Made by a program: the position numbers and the translations under genes. Shown here in pieces: positions 1-6,903 of a stretch of 6,904 bases of DNA. Position 1 is the stretch's first letter; every line of letters starts with the position of its first letter. The notes beneath the pieces were generated by a model. It did no database searches, had not been told where the DNA came from, and saw only the letters and a program-made list of their open reading frames with translations. Origin of the DNA: Betaproteobacteria bacterium. GTDB lineage: Bacteria; Pseudomonadota; Gammaproteobacteria; Burkholderiales; SG8-39. The stretch is from positions 1 through 6,904 of the forward strand of contig JAFARH010000346.1 of NCBI GenBank assembly GCA_019245555.1, read 5' to 3'.

Positions 1-2
1 TC

Positions 3-872
3 GGGTCGCTCTTCGGCCGCACGCTAGCCCGCGAGCTGCGAGCCTTCAATCACATTCTCGAGATCGGCGCCGGCAGCGGCGCGCTCGCCGATGTGCTGGC
101 CGACGGACGCGAGTACCTGATCCTGGAGACGAGCGCCGATCTGATCCAGCGGCAGAAAGAAAAGCTAGGCAATCGCGTGCGGCACATCGATCGCCTGCCC
201 GAGCACTTCAGCGGCGCGGTGGTCGCCAACGAAGTGGCCGACGCAATACCGGCGCGGATAGTGCATTGGACCGAGCGCGGAATCCTCGAGCGCGGCGTGG
301 GCCGCGGCCTTAGCTGGGCGGATCGGCCAGCAACGGGTGAGTTGCTGGCGGCGGCGAAGCAAATCGAGGTGCCCACGCCCTACGTGAGCGAGATCGGCCT
401 CGAAGCGCGCGCGTGGATGAGCACGCTAGCGCAGATGCTCGAGAAAGGCGCCGTGTTCGTCATCGACTACGGCTTTCCACGCCATGAGTACTACCACCCG
501 CAGCGAGCGACCGGGACGGTGATGTGCCATCACCGGCACCAGGCGCATGCCGATCCGTTCGCGCGGCCCGGCGAGGAAGACATCACCGCGCATGTCGACT
601 TCACGGCGCTCGCCGAGGCCGCGCACGAGGGCGGCGCCGAGATCCTCGGCTACACATCTCAGGCGCAGTTCCTCGTCAACTGCGGCATCACCGACGTGCT
701 CGGCGAAGCGAACGCCGAGAACGCGCTGCACTACGCGCCGATCGCGGCGCAGGCGCAGAAGCTCCTCTCGCCGGCCGAGATGGGAGAGCTCTTCAAGGTG
801 CTCGCCGTCGGGAAAAACCTCACGGACCCTCTGATGGGTTTTAGTCGCGGCGATCGCCGCGCAAGCCTTTAG
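3..872 (+). CDS. SAM-dependent methyltransferase, MidA/NDUFAF7 family (5' end cut off by window)
   Basis: The frame is open from the left edge, so the true start lies outside; the ATG at 93 is internal because conserved motif I precedes it. The 289 visible residues begin about 90-100 residues into a family that usually has 380-400. The SAM-binding motif LEIGAGSGALA lies at fragment residues 19-29, the family motif ANEVADAIP at 75-83, and the typical C-terminal-half signatures IDYGFP, CHHRHQAHADPF and DITAHVDFTALAEA follow. The end, LMGFSRGDRRASL, matches the family's usual C-terminus. Mitochondrial NDUFAF7 dimethylates an arginine of a complex I subunit; the substrate of bacterial members is generally not established, so protein arginine methylation is only a family-based suggestion. 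The protein is probably cytoplasmic. It leads the plus-strand unit, with a dihaem cytochrome gene 10 bp downstream. The family call is firm, the substrate unknown. Confidence 0.93.
   Translation, partial: GSLFGRTLARELRAFNHILEIGAGSGALADVLADGREYLILETSADLIQRQKEKLGNRVRHIDRLPEHFSGAVVANEVADAIPARIVHWTERGILERGVGRGLSWADRPATGELLAAAKQIEVPTPYVSEIGLEARAWMSTLAQMLEKGAVFVIDYGFPRHEYYHPQRATGTVMCHHRHQAHADPFARPGEEDITAHVDFTALAEAAHEGGAEILGYTSQAQFLVNCGITDVLGEANAENALHYAPIAAQAQKLLSPAEMGELFKVLAVGKNLTDPLMGFSRGDRRASL
846..861. repeat. 16-bp perfect palindrome at the 3' end of the methyltransferase gene
   Basis: CGCGGCGATCGCCGCG is a perfect inverted repeat with no loop, centred on GATC and containing GCGATCGC. It lies in the last codons of the methyltransferase gene, 21 bp before the cytochrome ATG. 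No T-run follows, so it does not look like an intrinsic terminator. It may be only a by-product of GC-rich Arg/Gly codons, or it could be a protein-binding or methylation site. Confidence 0.5.
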
Positions 873-882
873 ACTCGCTTGC

Positions 883-1524
883 ATGCACCGGCTTGCATGG
901 CTCGCGCTGCTCCTTTGCTCATTAGGCGCCGCAGACGAGATCGACGAAGCTAGGAAGCGCTGGGCCGACAGCCCGCATGGTCCGATGCTCGAGCGGATCC
1001 TGCCGCCGACCTTCGAGGCGCGACAGCTCCCCGAGCGCGATTCGGCGGGCGCCGAGCTGACGATTCGCTACTGCGTCCAATGCCACAACCTGCCGAATCC
1101 GGCGATGCACAACGCCGCAAAATGGCCGCCCGTTGTCGATCGGATGGTGCTGCGCATGGAAGGCCGCGGCAACATGGGGTCGCTGATGAACGACATGATG
1201 GCGGGCGTCAAAGCCCCCACGGTGGATGAGAAGCGCACTCTCGTTGCCTACTTACGAAAGCATGCGCAGAAGCCGCTCGACTTTAAGCGCTATCCCGACG
1301 TCAATCGCCCGGAAGGCGAGGCTTTCAAGCTGGCCTGCAGCCAGTGCCATGTGCTGCCCGATCCCAAGCGGCATACCGCGGCCGAGTGGCCCGCGGTGGT
1401 AGCACGCATGCAGGAAAACATGGATTGGATGAACCGCGTGGTCGGGTCCAAACCCATCCCTGGCGAGCCACAGCTTCGCATCGAGCAGATCAACGCGTTC
1501 CTGGAGAAGCACGCTCGCAAATGA
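883..1524 (+). CDS. Exported dihaem c-type cytochrome with internal duplication
   Basis: This 213-residue protein begins with a short hydrophobic signal-like segment (residues 4-17, LAWLALLLCSLGAA), with signal peptidase I cleavage likely near residue 17, so it should act in the periplasm. Cys12 is not in a good lipobox because Leu precedes it. Two haem c sites are present: CVQCH (64-68) and CSQCH (152-156). Each opens a similar unit: CxxCH, LPxP, a His, AA, W-P, VV, R-M and further Met residues that could be distal ligands, then a helix ending in KHA(Q/R)K. The units span about 57-130 and 147-213, so the protein looks like a tandem duplication of a monohaem module. The likely role is electron transfer; the partner is unknown and I do not recognise a named subfamily. 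There is no strong Shine-Dalgarno before the ATG, but the preceding gene ends 10 bp upstream. The stop overlaps the next gene's start, so it is probably cotranscribed with the hybrid kinase. Confidence 0.88.
   Translation: MHRLAWLALLLCSLGAADEIDEARKRWADSPHGPMLERILPPTFEARQLPERDSAGAELTIRYCVQCHNLPNPAMHNAAKWPPVVDRMVLRMEGRGNMGSLMNDMMAGVKAPTVDEKRTLVAYLRKHAQKPLDFKRYPDVNRPEGEAFKLACSQCHVLPDPKRHTAAEWPAVVARMQENMDWMNRVVGSKPIPGEPQLRIEQINAFLEKHARK
1503..1509 (+). promoter_or_regulatory. Probable ribosome-binding site for the hybrid kinase
   Basis: GGAGAAG lies 11 bp before the ATG at 1521, inside the last codons of the cytochrome gene. It supports choosing 1521 over the longer in-frame extension starting at 1344, whose first 59 residues would be a shadow of the cytochrome frame. 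The spacing is slightly long. Confidence 0.5.
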
Positions 1525-3713
1525 AGACCCCCAGGGTCTCGCTGCGTTCGCGCCTTCTTTACCTCGCCGCAGCGGCATTCCTGCCGCTGGCGGTTGTATC
1601 GGGCATCAGCCTGCTCGCACTCGTGCACCAGCAGCGTGAGCAGGCCGAGCGCGCCGGCATCGAGATCACGCGTGCGCTCTCGACCGCTGTCGACGCCGAG
1701 TTGAGCCGTTCGTTCGCGGCGCTGGATGCGCTCGCCACCTCCACGCTTCTGGATGCACCCGATCTCAGGCGTTTCCACGATCGCGCCGTGCGCGTGAGCG
1801 CCACGCGCTCTCAGTGGCGCTCGGTGATCCTGCACGACTCGAAGGGGCGGATGGTGCTCAACACCGCCTCCGCCTTTGGCGCGCCTTTGCCGCCGACGAC
1901 GGAGAGTGAGTCGGTCGCATACGTGCTCCGGGAAGCGCAGCCCGCCATCGGCACCATTTCCCGCGGCGCCAACGGGCGGTACAGCTTCGCGCTGCGTGTG
2001 CCCGTGCTGCGCGATGGCGAGCTGAGTTACGTGCTCTCAGCAGTGATCTCGCCCGACGGCATCCGCGAAGTCATCAACCGCCAGCGCGTGCCGAGCGATT
2101 GGGTCGTCTCGGTGTTTGACGCAAGGAACCAGCGCGTCGCGCGCAGCCGCCAGCACGAGGAGTTTCTCGGCGGTCCGCCGGCGGCGGGACTTCTCGCCGC
2201 CATGGAGCAGCCGGTGCACGAGGGCTGGATCCTCACGCCGACCATCGAGGGCGACAAGACCTATTCCGCCTTTACCCGCTCGCTAGTCACCGGCTGGACG
2301 GTGGCAATCGGCATCCCGATTTCCTATGTCGATGCTGGCGCGCTGCGCTCGCTCTTCGTCTACGGCGGCGGCATTCTTCTTTCGATCATCCTCGCAGCGC
2401 TCGCCGCACTCCTCGTAGGACGGGGCATCGCGCGGCCGATGGCCGAGCTCGGCGAAGCGGCACGCGCGCTTGGCCGGCGCGAGCACCTCAAGCTTCCGGA
2501 CACGCCGATCGTCGAGATCCGGCAGGTGGCCGAATCGCTTTCATTCGCCGCGGATGAGCGCACACGCGGTGAAGCCGAGCGCGAGGAGCTCCTCGAGCGC
2601 GAGCGCCAGGCGCGCGCCATTGCCGAGGAAGCCAACCGCTCGAAGGACGAGTTCCTCGCCATGCTGGGACACGAGCTGCGCAATCCGCTCGGCGCGATCT
2701 CGAACGCCGCGCAGCTGCTCGGCGCGCCGGATGAGGAGTCGCGCACGCATGCGAGAGCCGTGATCGGGCGCCAGGTACAGCACCTGGCGCGCATGACGGA
2801 CGACCTCCTCGATGCCGCGCGCGCCATGACCGGCAAGATCGTGCTGCAGCGCCAGCCACTCGATCTCGCCGAGGCCGCTGCCCGCGCGCTTGCCACGCTC
2901 CGCGCCGCGGGTCGTACCGGACGACGGCGCCTTGCGGAGAGGCTCGAGCCGGTCTGGGTCGACGCTGATCCGACGCGCATCGAGCAGATCCTCGGCAACC
3001 TGCTCGGCAACGCGCTCAAGTTCACACCCGAGGGCGGCACGATCACCATCTCCGTAGAAAAAGTTGGCGACGAGGCGGTCCTGCGCGTGAGCGACACCGG
3101 CATCGGCATGCCGCCGGCACTGGCCGCGCGCGTCTTCGAGCCTTTCGTGCAGGGCGAGCGACCGCTCGATCGCTCCTACGGCGGGCTCGGCATCGGCCTC
3201 ACGCTCGTGCGGCGCCTTGCGGAACTGCACGGCGGCTCGGCGACCGCCGCAAGCGAAGGCCCGGGACAGGGGAGCGTCTTCACGGTGCGCCTGCCCGCGG
3301 CGCGGGCGCCGCAAGTCGAGCGCCGCCGCGCCGGCACAAAGTCGTCGGCGCCGGTGCGCAACGTGCTCGTGGTCGAGGATAACGAGGATGCACGCGAAAC
3401 GCTGCGGCGCATGCTGGAGCTAGGAGGACACCACGTGCGCACCGCGGCCGATGGCGCGAGCGGCCTCGAAGCCGTGCGTTCGGCGCCGCCCGAGATTGCG
3501 CTCATCGACATCGGGCTTCCCGAGATGGATGGCTACGAGCTCGCGCGGCGCATCCGTAGTGAATTCGGCGCCGGGCGCCAACCGTACCTCGTGGCCGTCA
3601 CCGGCTATGGGATGCCCGACGATCGGAAGCGCACGCTCGAAGCGGGCTTCGATCTGCACGTAGTGAAGCCCGTGGACGCGGCGCTGCTCGCCGACGTCCT
3701 GGAGCGGGGCTAG
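1521..3713 (+). CDS. Membrane-bound hybrid sensor histidine kinase with C-terminal receiver domain
   Basis: The 730-residue protein senses through an N-terminal membrane and periplasmic module and should autophosphorylate, then pass phosphate to its own receiver. Domains in order: TM1 about 12-35; a periplasmic region 36-275 that looks Cache-like (a [12 protein letters not shown] stretch at 99-110 and GWTVAIGIP at 258-266, just before the second TM); TM2 about 279-300; HAMP-like linker about 300-350; coiled coil 340-378 rich in E, R and A; HisKA with the H box GHELRNP and phosphorylatable His384; HATPase_c with N box NLLGN (Asn493, Asn497), G1 DTGIGM (525-530), F box FEPF (539-542) and G2 GGLGIGL (554-560); receiver about 613-728 with acidic Glu619/Asp620, phospho-acceptor Asp663, Thr694 and Lys716. 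All key catalytic residues are present. The start at 1521 is chosen because ATGA overlaps the cytochrome stop and TM1 follows at once. No Hpt or output regulator is visible, so a phosphorelay partner lies elsewhere. The ligand is unknown. Confidence 0.95.
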   Translation: MKTPRVSLRSRLLYLAAAAFLPLAVVSGISLLALVHQQREQAERAGIEITRALSTAVDAELSRSFAALDALATSTLLDAPDLRRFHDRAVRVSATRSQWRSVILHDSKGRMVLNTASAFGAPLPPTTESESVAYVLREAQPAIGTISRGANGRYSFALRVPVLRDGELSYVLSAVISPDGIREVINRQRVPSDWVVSVFDARNQRVARSRQHEEFLGGPPAAGLLAAMEQPVHEGWILTPTIEGDKTYSAFTRSLVTGWTVAIGIPISYVDAGALRSLFVYGGGILLSIILAALAALLVGRGIARPMAELGEAARALGRREHLKLPDTPIVEIRQVAESLSFAADERTRGEAEREELLERERQARAIAEEANRSKDEFLAMLGHELRNPLGAISNAAQLLGAPDEESRTHARAVIGRQVQHLARMTDDLLDAARAMTGKIVLQRQPLDLAEAAARALATLRAAGRTGRRRLAERLEPVWVDADPTRIEQILGNLLGNALKFTPEGGTITISVEKVGDEAVLRVSDTGIGMPPALAARVFEPFVQGERPLDRSYGGLGIGLTLVRRLAELHGGSATAASEGPGQGSVFTVRLPAARAPQVERRRAGTKSSAPVRNVLVVEDNEDARETLRRMLELGGHHVRTAADGASGLEAVRSAPPEIALIDIGLPEMDGYELARRIRSEFGAGRQPYLVAVTGYGMPDDRKRTLEAGFDLHVVKPVDAALLADVLERG

Positions 3714-3715
3714 CC
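3708..3715. other. Tail-to-tail stop-codon overlap in a palindrome (GGCTAGCC)
   Basis: The kinase stop TAG (3711-3713) and the GST stop on the other strand (3710-3712) share the central CTAG of an 8-bp perfect palindrome. There is no intergenic space for a conventional bidirectional terminator, so transcripts of the two genes probably overlap at their 3' ends. Confidence 0.85.
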
Positions 3716-4336
3716 GACCGGCGGTACGTTCATTCCGCGCTGCACAGCTGGGCGCGAGCCGACCGCGTCGTACCAGCGCTTCACGTTCGGAAATTGCGCG
3801 AGATCTACGCGGTGCCACTCGTGGCGCGCCGTCCACGGATAGATCGCCATGTCCGCGATCGAGTACTCGTCGGCGAAGTGCTTGTGGCTCGCGAGATGCT
3901 TGTCCATCACGCCGTAGAGGCGCTTCGCCTCGTTGCCATAGCGCTCGGTGCCATAGGGAATCTCGTCCTTCTTCGCGCGCATGAAGTGATGCGCCTGGCC
4001 GAACATCGGCCCGACACCGCCCATCTGGAACATGAGCCACTGCAACGCCACGTATTTGCCGCGATCGGATTTCGGCAAGAACTTGCCGGTCTTGCCGGCG
4101 AGGTAAATCAGGATGGCGCCCGATTCCATCATCGCGATCGGCTTGCCGTCGGGACCATCGGGATCGACGATCGACGGGATCTTTCCGTTCGGATTGATCT
4201 TGAGATAGTCGGGCGTGAACTGCTCGCTGTTCGTGCCGATGTTGATCTTGTGCACGTTGTACGGCAGGCCACACTCCTCCAGCATGGTTGAAACCTTGCG
4301 GCCGTTGGGTGTGGTCCAGGTATAGAGTTCGATCAT
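3710..4336 (-). CDS. yfcG: YfcG-like glutathione S-transferase / disulfide-bond reductase
   Basis: This 208-residue protein is close to E. coli YfcG (about 215 residues), a cytoplasmic GST-fold enzyme that reduces disulfides using glutathione and lacks a redox-active cysteine pair. The N-terminal thioredoxin-like domain (1-about 85) has the MIELY strand, the TTPNG motif carrying Thr9 and Asn11 (the glutathione-contacting residues of YfcG), the cis-proline loop KIPSIVD (Pro54) and ESGAI (71-75) for the glutathione gamma-glutamyl end. The all-helical C-terminal domain includes QMGGVGPMFGQAHHF (104-118) and the N-capping box helix SIADMAIYPW (159-168). The frame stays open upstream to 4441, with another ATG at 4384, but 4336 fits the family start; no Shine-Dalgarno supports either. 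It faces a divergent DUF2905 gene with which it shares start-codon bases, and converges on the kinase. The subfamily assignment is fairly sure; other Nu-class GSTs (YghU-like) are longer. Confidence 0.93.
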   Translation of the reverse strand: MIELYTWTTPNGRKVSTMLEECGLPYNVHKINIGTNSEQFTPDYLKINPNGKIPSIVDPDGPDGKPIAMMESGAILIYLAGKTGKFLPKSDRGKYVALQWLMFQMGGVGPMFGQAHHFMRAKKDEIPYGTERYGNEAKRLYGVMDKHLASHKHFADEYSIADMAIYPWTARHEWHRVDLAQFPNVKRWYDAVGSRPAVQRGMNVPPVG

Positions 4337-4337
4337 G
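4334..4337. other. Head-to-head start-codon overlap (CATG)
   Basis: The GST ATG (minus strand, 4336-4334) and the DUF2905 ATG (plus strand, 4335-4337) share two bases of the self-complementary CATG. If both starts are right, the promoter and ribosome-binding site of each gene must lie inside the coding region of the other. No clear Shine-Dalgarno is visible on either side. Confidence 0.7.
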
Positions 4338-4529
4338 GTGAAGTGGATTCTTACGTTGTTTGTAGCGCTGGCGATTCTATCCATCGCCACGCCTTGGCTC
4401 GGGAGGATTTCGCTGGGCCGGCTGCCGGGCGACTTCCGCATTCCCCTGCGAGACCGCGTGCTCTACATCCCGCTCACGAGCACCGTGCTCCTCTCATTCC
4501 TTGTCTGGCTGATCGGCCGCATTCTTTAG
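4335..4529 (+). CDS. DUF2905 family small membrane protein
   Basis: This 64-residue protein has two hydrophobic segments, about residues 4-23 (WILTLFVALAILSIATPWLG) and about 43-61, separated by a short hydrophilic turn with the family signature GRLPGDFRI (28-36). The length, topology and LPGD motif match DUF2905 proteins, which are small inner-membrane proteins of unknown function found in many bacteria. The ATG is used, though GTG at the next codon is an alternative. The start overlaps the divergent GST start, and the last 36 bp including the stop overlap the 3' end of the convergent peptidase gene. It appears to be a single-gene transcript. No function can be inferred. Confidence 0.88.
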   Translation: MVKWILTLFVALAILSIATPWLGRISLGRLPGDFRIPLRDRVLYIPLTSTVLLSFLVWLIGRIL

Positions 4530-5828
4530 CCGCTCGCCGATCGCGCGCCCGACCCACATCTGCGGTAGCGAAGGCTCGAGCTTCTCCTTCGCCTCTCGCT
4601 CGTTGACGATGTTTTTGGCGAGCTCGAAGGCGCGCGTGAAAGATCGCGTCTGCGCCAGCGCATCGCGGAAATAAGCCTCGCCGAAGTAGGTGAAATCACG
4701 TCCGGCCTCGCAGCCAAACGAGGTGCGCTCGGCTGACGAGGCAGTGATCACGATGGTGTTGTCATCGCGCAGCGGCTCGATGAATCCGCCCGAATAGCAG
4801 GCCGACACGACGATCACGCGCCACTTGATGCCCGCGTCCTGCAGCATGCGGGCAAGCGCCGTCGGCGTGAGCGGCGCGAGCTCGAGCGGCGGTTGCACCG
4901 CGGAAAGGCGATGGTCCCGGTAGCCGTGGGCACTCAAGAAAAGGAAGAGGGTGTCCTCCTCCGCGTTCATACGCTCGCCAACCCTTGCCAGCGCGCGCGA
5001 CAGGTTGGTCGCACTTGCGATCGGGAATTCCTCGAGCGCGTCCTGGCTGCTCACGAGCGCGATCGAGTGGCCGGCCGTGCGGAAGCGCTCGTCGAATTCC
5101 TTTCGCACGAAGCGCATCTCGTGCAGGAAGACTTCCTGGCTCGCGTCCGGCGCGAAGCCGACGAAGTAGAGCTCACGATGGCCGTCCTTGCCCGGCTTGA
5201 TCGCCGCGAGGGTGCGCTCGATGAGCTGCCCCTGCAAATGGAAGAGGCGTTCTTCGGCGAGCGGAGACGACTCCGCCTCCCCATCCGGTTCGATCCAGAC
5301 ATCGGTCCGCGGAAACGCGAAGTAGCCGATTCCGAACATCGCAGTGAGGACCAGTGCGCCCTTCAGGAGCTGCGGGCGCATCGTTCCGCCGCAGACCACC
5401 ACAGCGCGCACCGAGGCGGCCCAGAGCCATGCGAGGATCAGCACGATGCCAGCGCGGGGAAAACCGGCCAGCGCCGCCAAAGGCGGCAGGACGAGCGCGA
5501 TCAGCTCGAAGACGGCATCGCTCGCCGTGAGCGCGACCGCGATGAGGAGGAGCCGCCCGGGGTAGCCATAGATCCAGGCGACGACCGCCGCGGTCGCCAG
5601 CACGAGCGGAATACCGCCGAGATAGATCGGCACGGCCACGCTGTCGAAATCGCCCGCCATGCCGGTGCGGATCGCCGCTGCGGCGATCCAGATGCAGAAG
5701 TTGAAGACGATGAGCAGCGTGTAGTCGAGCGGCGCCGCCCGATAGTCATAGGGCCGTACCCGCAAGAACAGCGCAAGCCGGGTGCCGGCGACGAGATTCC
5801 GGTAGAGCGCCACCAGATGCTGCTTCAT
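4494..5828 (-). CDS. Membrane-anchored C13 family (legumain/caspase-like) cysteine peptidase
   Basis: The 444-residue protein has a hydrophobic N-terminal half with about five membrane segments (roughly 36-56, 65-87, 91-121, 126-147, 156-173), followed by a soluble clan CD peptidase domain (about 215-432). The catalytic dyad is clear: His301 in FLFLSAHG after a hydrophobic strand, and Cys344 in [10 protein letters not shown], again after a hydrophobic strand. Further signatures typical of proteobacterial C13 proteins are [17 protein letters not shown] (221-237), TSFGCEAG (369-376) and [10 protein letters not shown] (378-387). Legumains cleave after Asn and the clan includes caspases; the substrate here is unknown. 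Which side of the membrane the catalytic domain faces cannot be fixed from an uncertain TM count. The ATG overlaps the cca stop (ATGA), so it is probably translated by coupling to cca. The 3' end overlaps the convergent DUF2905 gene by 36 bp. The family call is firm, the role unknown. Confidence 0.92.
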   Translation of the reverse strand: MKQHLVALYRNLVAGTRLALFLRVRPYDYRAAPLDYTLLIVFNFCIWIAAAAIRTGMAGDFDSVAVPIYLGGIPLVLATAAVVAWIYGYPGRLLLIAVALTASDAVFELIALVLPPLAALAGFPRAGIVLILAWLWAASVRAVVVCGGTMRPQLLKGALVLTAMFGIGYFAFPRTDVWIEPDGEAESSPLAEERLFHLQGQLIERTLAAIKPGKDGHRELYFVGFAPDASQEVFLHEMRFVRKEFDERFRTAGHSIALVSSQDALEEFPIASATNLSRALARVGERMNAEEDTLFLFLSAHGYRDHRLSAVQPPLELAPLTPTALARMLQDAGIKWRVIVVSACYSGGFIEPLRDDNTIVITASSAERTSFGCEAGRDFTYFGEAYFRDALAQTRSFTRAFELAKNIVNEREAKEKLEPSLPQMWVGRAIGERLKNAADQPDKE

Positions 5829-6868
5829 AGCACCCGCGAAATCGCTTCGATGCGTGCCTCGTCGATCTTGCTTGCCGTTTCCTGCGGCGAGCCAGCCTTC
5901 GCGGCGATCGCGCCTGCATCGACCGCCTTGGCGGCGCCAAGAGCTGTCTCAAGGCGTGATGTATCGATCACCGGCGCGTCGCGGCGTGCAACAGCCAGCA
6001 AATCCTGGAAGCGATCCGGCCGTCGGAAGGCATCTGTGCGCTTCAGGAGCTCGAGCAGCGCTTGCGGCGTCGCCAAGCGCGAGGCGCGCAGCGCGACACG
6101 GTTGCGCGCGCCGAGCAACGCGAGCTCGCGCACCTCATTCGGCACCTTCAGGCGATTGCACAATGCCTCGACTGCGGATTCCTTGAGCGGCCATGCGAGC
6201 TGCGCGAAACGCTGGGCGAGCGTCCCTTCCAGCTTCACGATGCCCGTGATCTCCGGCAGGAGCTTCGGCCGCAGACCGCTCGCCTCCAGCACGTCGTACA
6301 TGCGCTGCGGCTCGCGCTCCATTAGGCCCTTGGCGAATTCCTGCCAGACGCGCTCGGGCACGAGGTAGTCGGTCTCGCCAGACTCGACCATGCGCTTCAT
6401 CAGCGCCATCGTTTCCTTCGCCACCTCGAAGCCAAAGCGCGCGGCGAATCGCGCGACGCGCAGGATGCGGACCGGGTCCTCGGCGAATGCCTCGCTGACG
6501 TGACGCAGCAGTTTCTTCTTCAGGTCTTCGCGACCGCCGAACGGGTCAACGATCGCGCCGTCCTCGCCCTTCGCCATCGCGTTGATGGTGAGGTCACGGC
6601 GCCGCAGATCGTCTTCGAGTGTGACGTCGGGTGCAGCGTGGACAGTGAACCCCTTGTAGCCACGCCCGCTCTTCCGCTCAGTACGCGCAAGCGCGTATTC
6701 CTCGTGCGTCTTCGGATGCAGGAACACCGGGAAATCCTTGCCGACCGGCTTGTAGCCGAGCTTCTCCATCTCCTCGGGCGTGGAGCCGACCACGACATAG
6801 TCGCGCTCCTTGACCGGAAGTCCTAGCAACTCATCCCGCACGGCCCCACCGACGAGGTAAGTCTTCAC
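5825..6868 (-). CDS. cca: CCA-adding tRNA nucleotidyltransferase, class II, lacking the HD domain
   Basis: The enzyme adds or repairs the 3' CCA end of tRNAs in the cytoplasm using CTP and ATP without a nucleic acid template. The first 200 residues read very close to E. coli Cca: [11 protein letters not shown] (6-16), the carboxylate motif ERD at 21-23 (E. coli has DRD), [20 protein letters not shown] (45-64), RRDLTINA (90-97) and the EDPVR nucleotide-recognition motif (130-134) followed by [10 protein letters not shown]. Later, RLKVPNE (239-245) and AFRRPDR (280-286) also match E. coli. Between LPEI (204-207) and RLKVPNE, however, only about 30 residues remain where E. coli has the HD phosphohydrolase segment, including its CHDLGKG motif. 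Total length is 347 against 412. The HD-dependent phosphatase and 2',3'-cyclic phosphodiesterase activities are therefore probably absent, while CCA addition should remain. The start is GTG at 6868; it overlaps an upstream stop (GTGA) and no clear Shine-Dalgarno is present. Confidence 0.95.
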   Translation of the reverse strand: MKTYLVGGAVRDELLGLPVKERDYVVVGSTPEEMEKLGYKPVGKDFPVFLHPKTHEEYALARTERKSGRGYKGFTVHAAPDVTLEDDLRRRDLTINAMAKGEDGAIVDPFGGREDLKKKLLRHVSEAFAEDPVRILRVARFAARFGFEVAKETMALMKRMVESGETDYLVPERVWQEFAKGLMEREPQRMYDVLEASGLRPKLLPEITGIVKLEGTLAQRFAQLAWPLKESAVEALCNRLKVPNEVRELALLGARNRVALRASRLATPQALLELLKRTDAFRRPDRFQDLLAVARRDAPVIDTSRLETALGAAKAVDAGAIAAKAGSPQETASKIDEARIEAISRVL

Positions 6869-6903
6869 CCGTAGAGATCTTGGTCGGGGATGGATTCCAC
6901 CTC
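6865..6903 (-). CDS. C-terminal end of an unidentified upstream gene (partial)
   Basis: On the minus strand an open frame enters from the right edge and encodes [12 protein letters not shown] before a TGA at 6867-6865. This stop overlaps the cca GTG as GTGA, the same 4-bp coupling pattern seen between cca and the peptidase, which makes it a plausible real gene end. The 12 visible residues are too few to name the protein. If real, it makes cca the second or later gene of a minus-strand operon. Confidence 0.4.
   Translation of the reverse strand, partial: EVESIPDQDLYG

Noticed and set aside
846..882. Intrinsic terminator between the methyltransferase and cytochrome genes
   Set aside because: The palindrome has no loop and no T-run follows, and the 10-bp gap suggests cotranscription.
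890..935. Lipoprotein signal (Cys12) in the cytochrome
   Set aside because: The residue before Cys is Leu rather than Gly, Ala or Ser, so it is a poor lipobox; an ordinary signal peptide is more likely.
1344..1520. 59-codon upstream extension of the kinase frame
   Set aside because: It lies inside the cytochrome gene and is a hydrophilic shadow; the ATG at 1521 with ATGA coupling and an immediate TM segment is a better start.
2360..3314. Two 249-257-residue minus-strand open frames antisense to the kinase
   Set aside because: Low-complexity Arg/Ser/Ala composition and full overlap with the catalytic domains of a confident kinase gene.
3420..4274. 284-residue minus-strand open frame overlapping the kinase receiver domain and the GST
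   Set aside because: The GST frame has clear YfcG motifs and the kinase has a complete receiver; this frame is rich in Arg and has no family features.
4337..4441. Upstream extension of the GST (35 extra residues, or 16 from the ATG at 4384)
   Set aside because: YfcG-family proteins begin at the MI(D/E)LY strand, and the extension is antisense to the conserved DUF2905 frame; not fully excluded because no ribosome-binding site decides it.
4893..6368. 491-residue plus-strand open frame antisense to the peptidase and cca genes
   Set aside because: It is very rich in Arg, Glu and Asp with no recognisable domain, spans the junction of two confidently identified genes on the other strand, and is a typical shadow in high-GC DNA.
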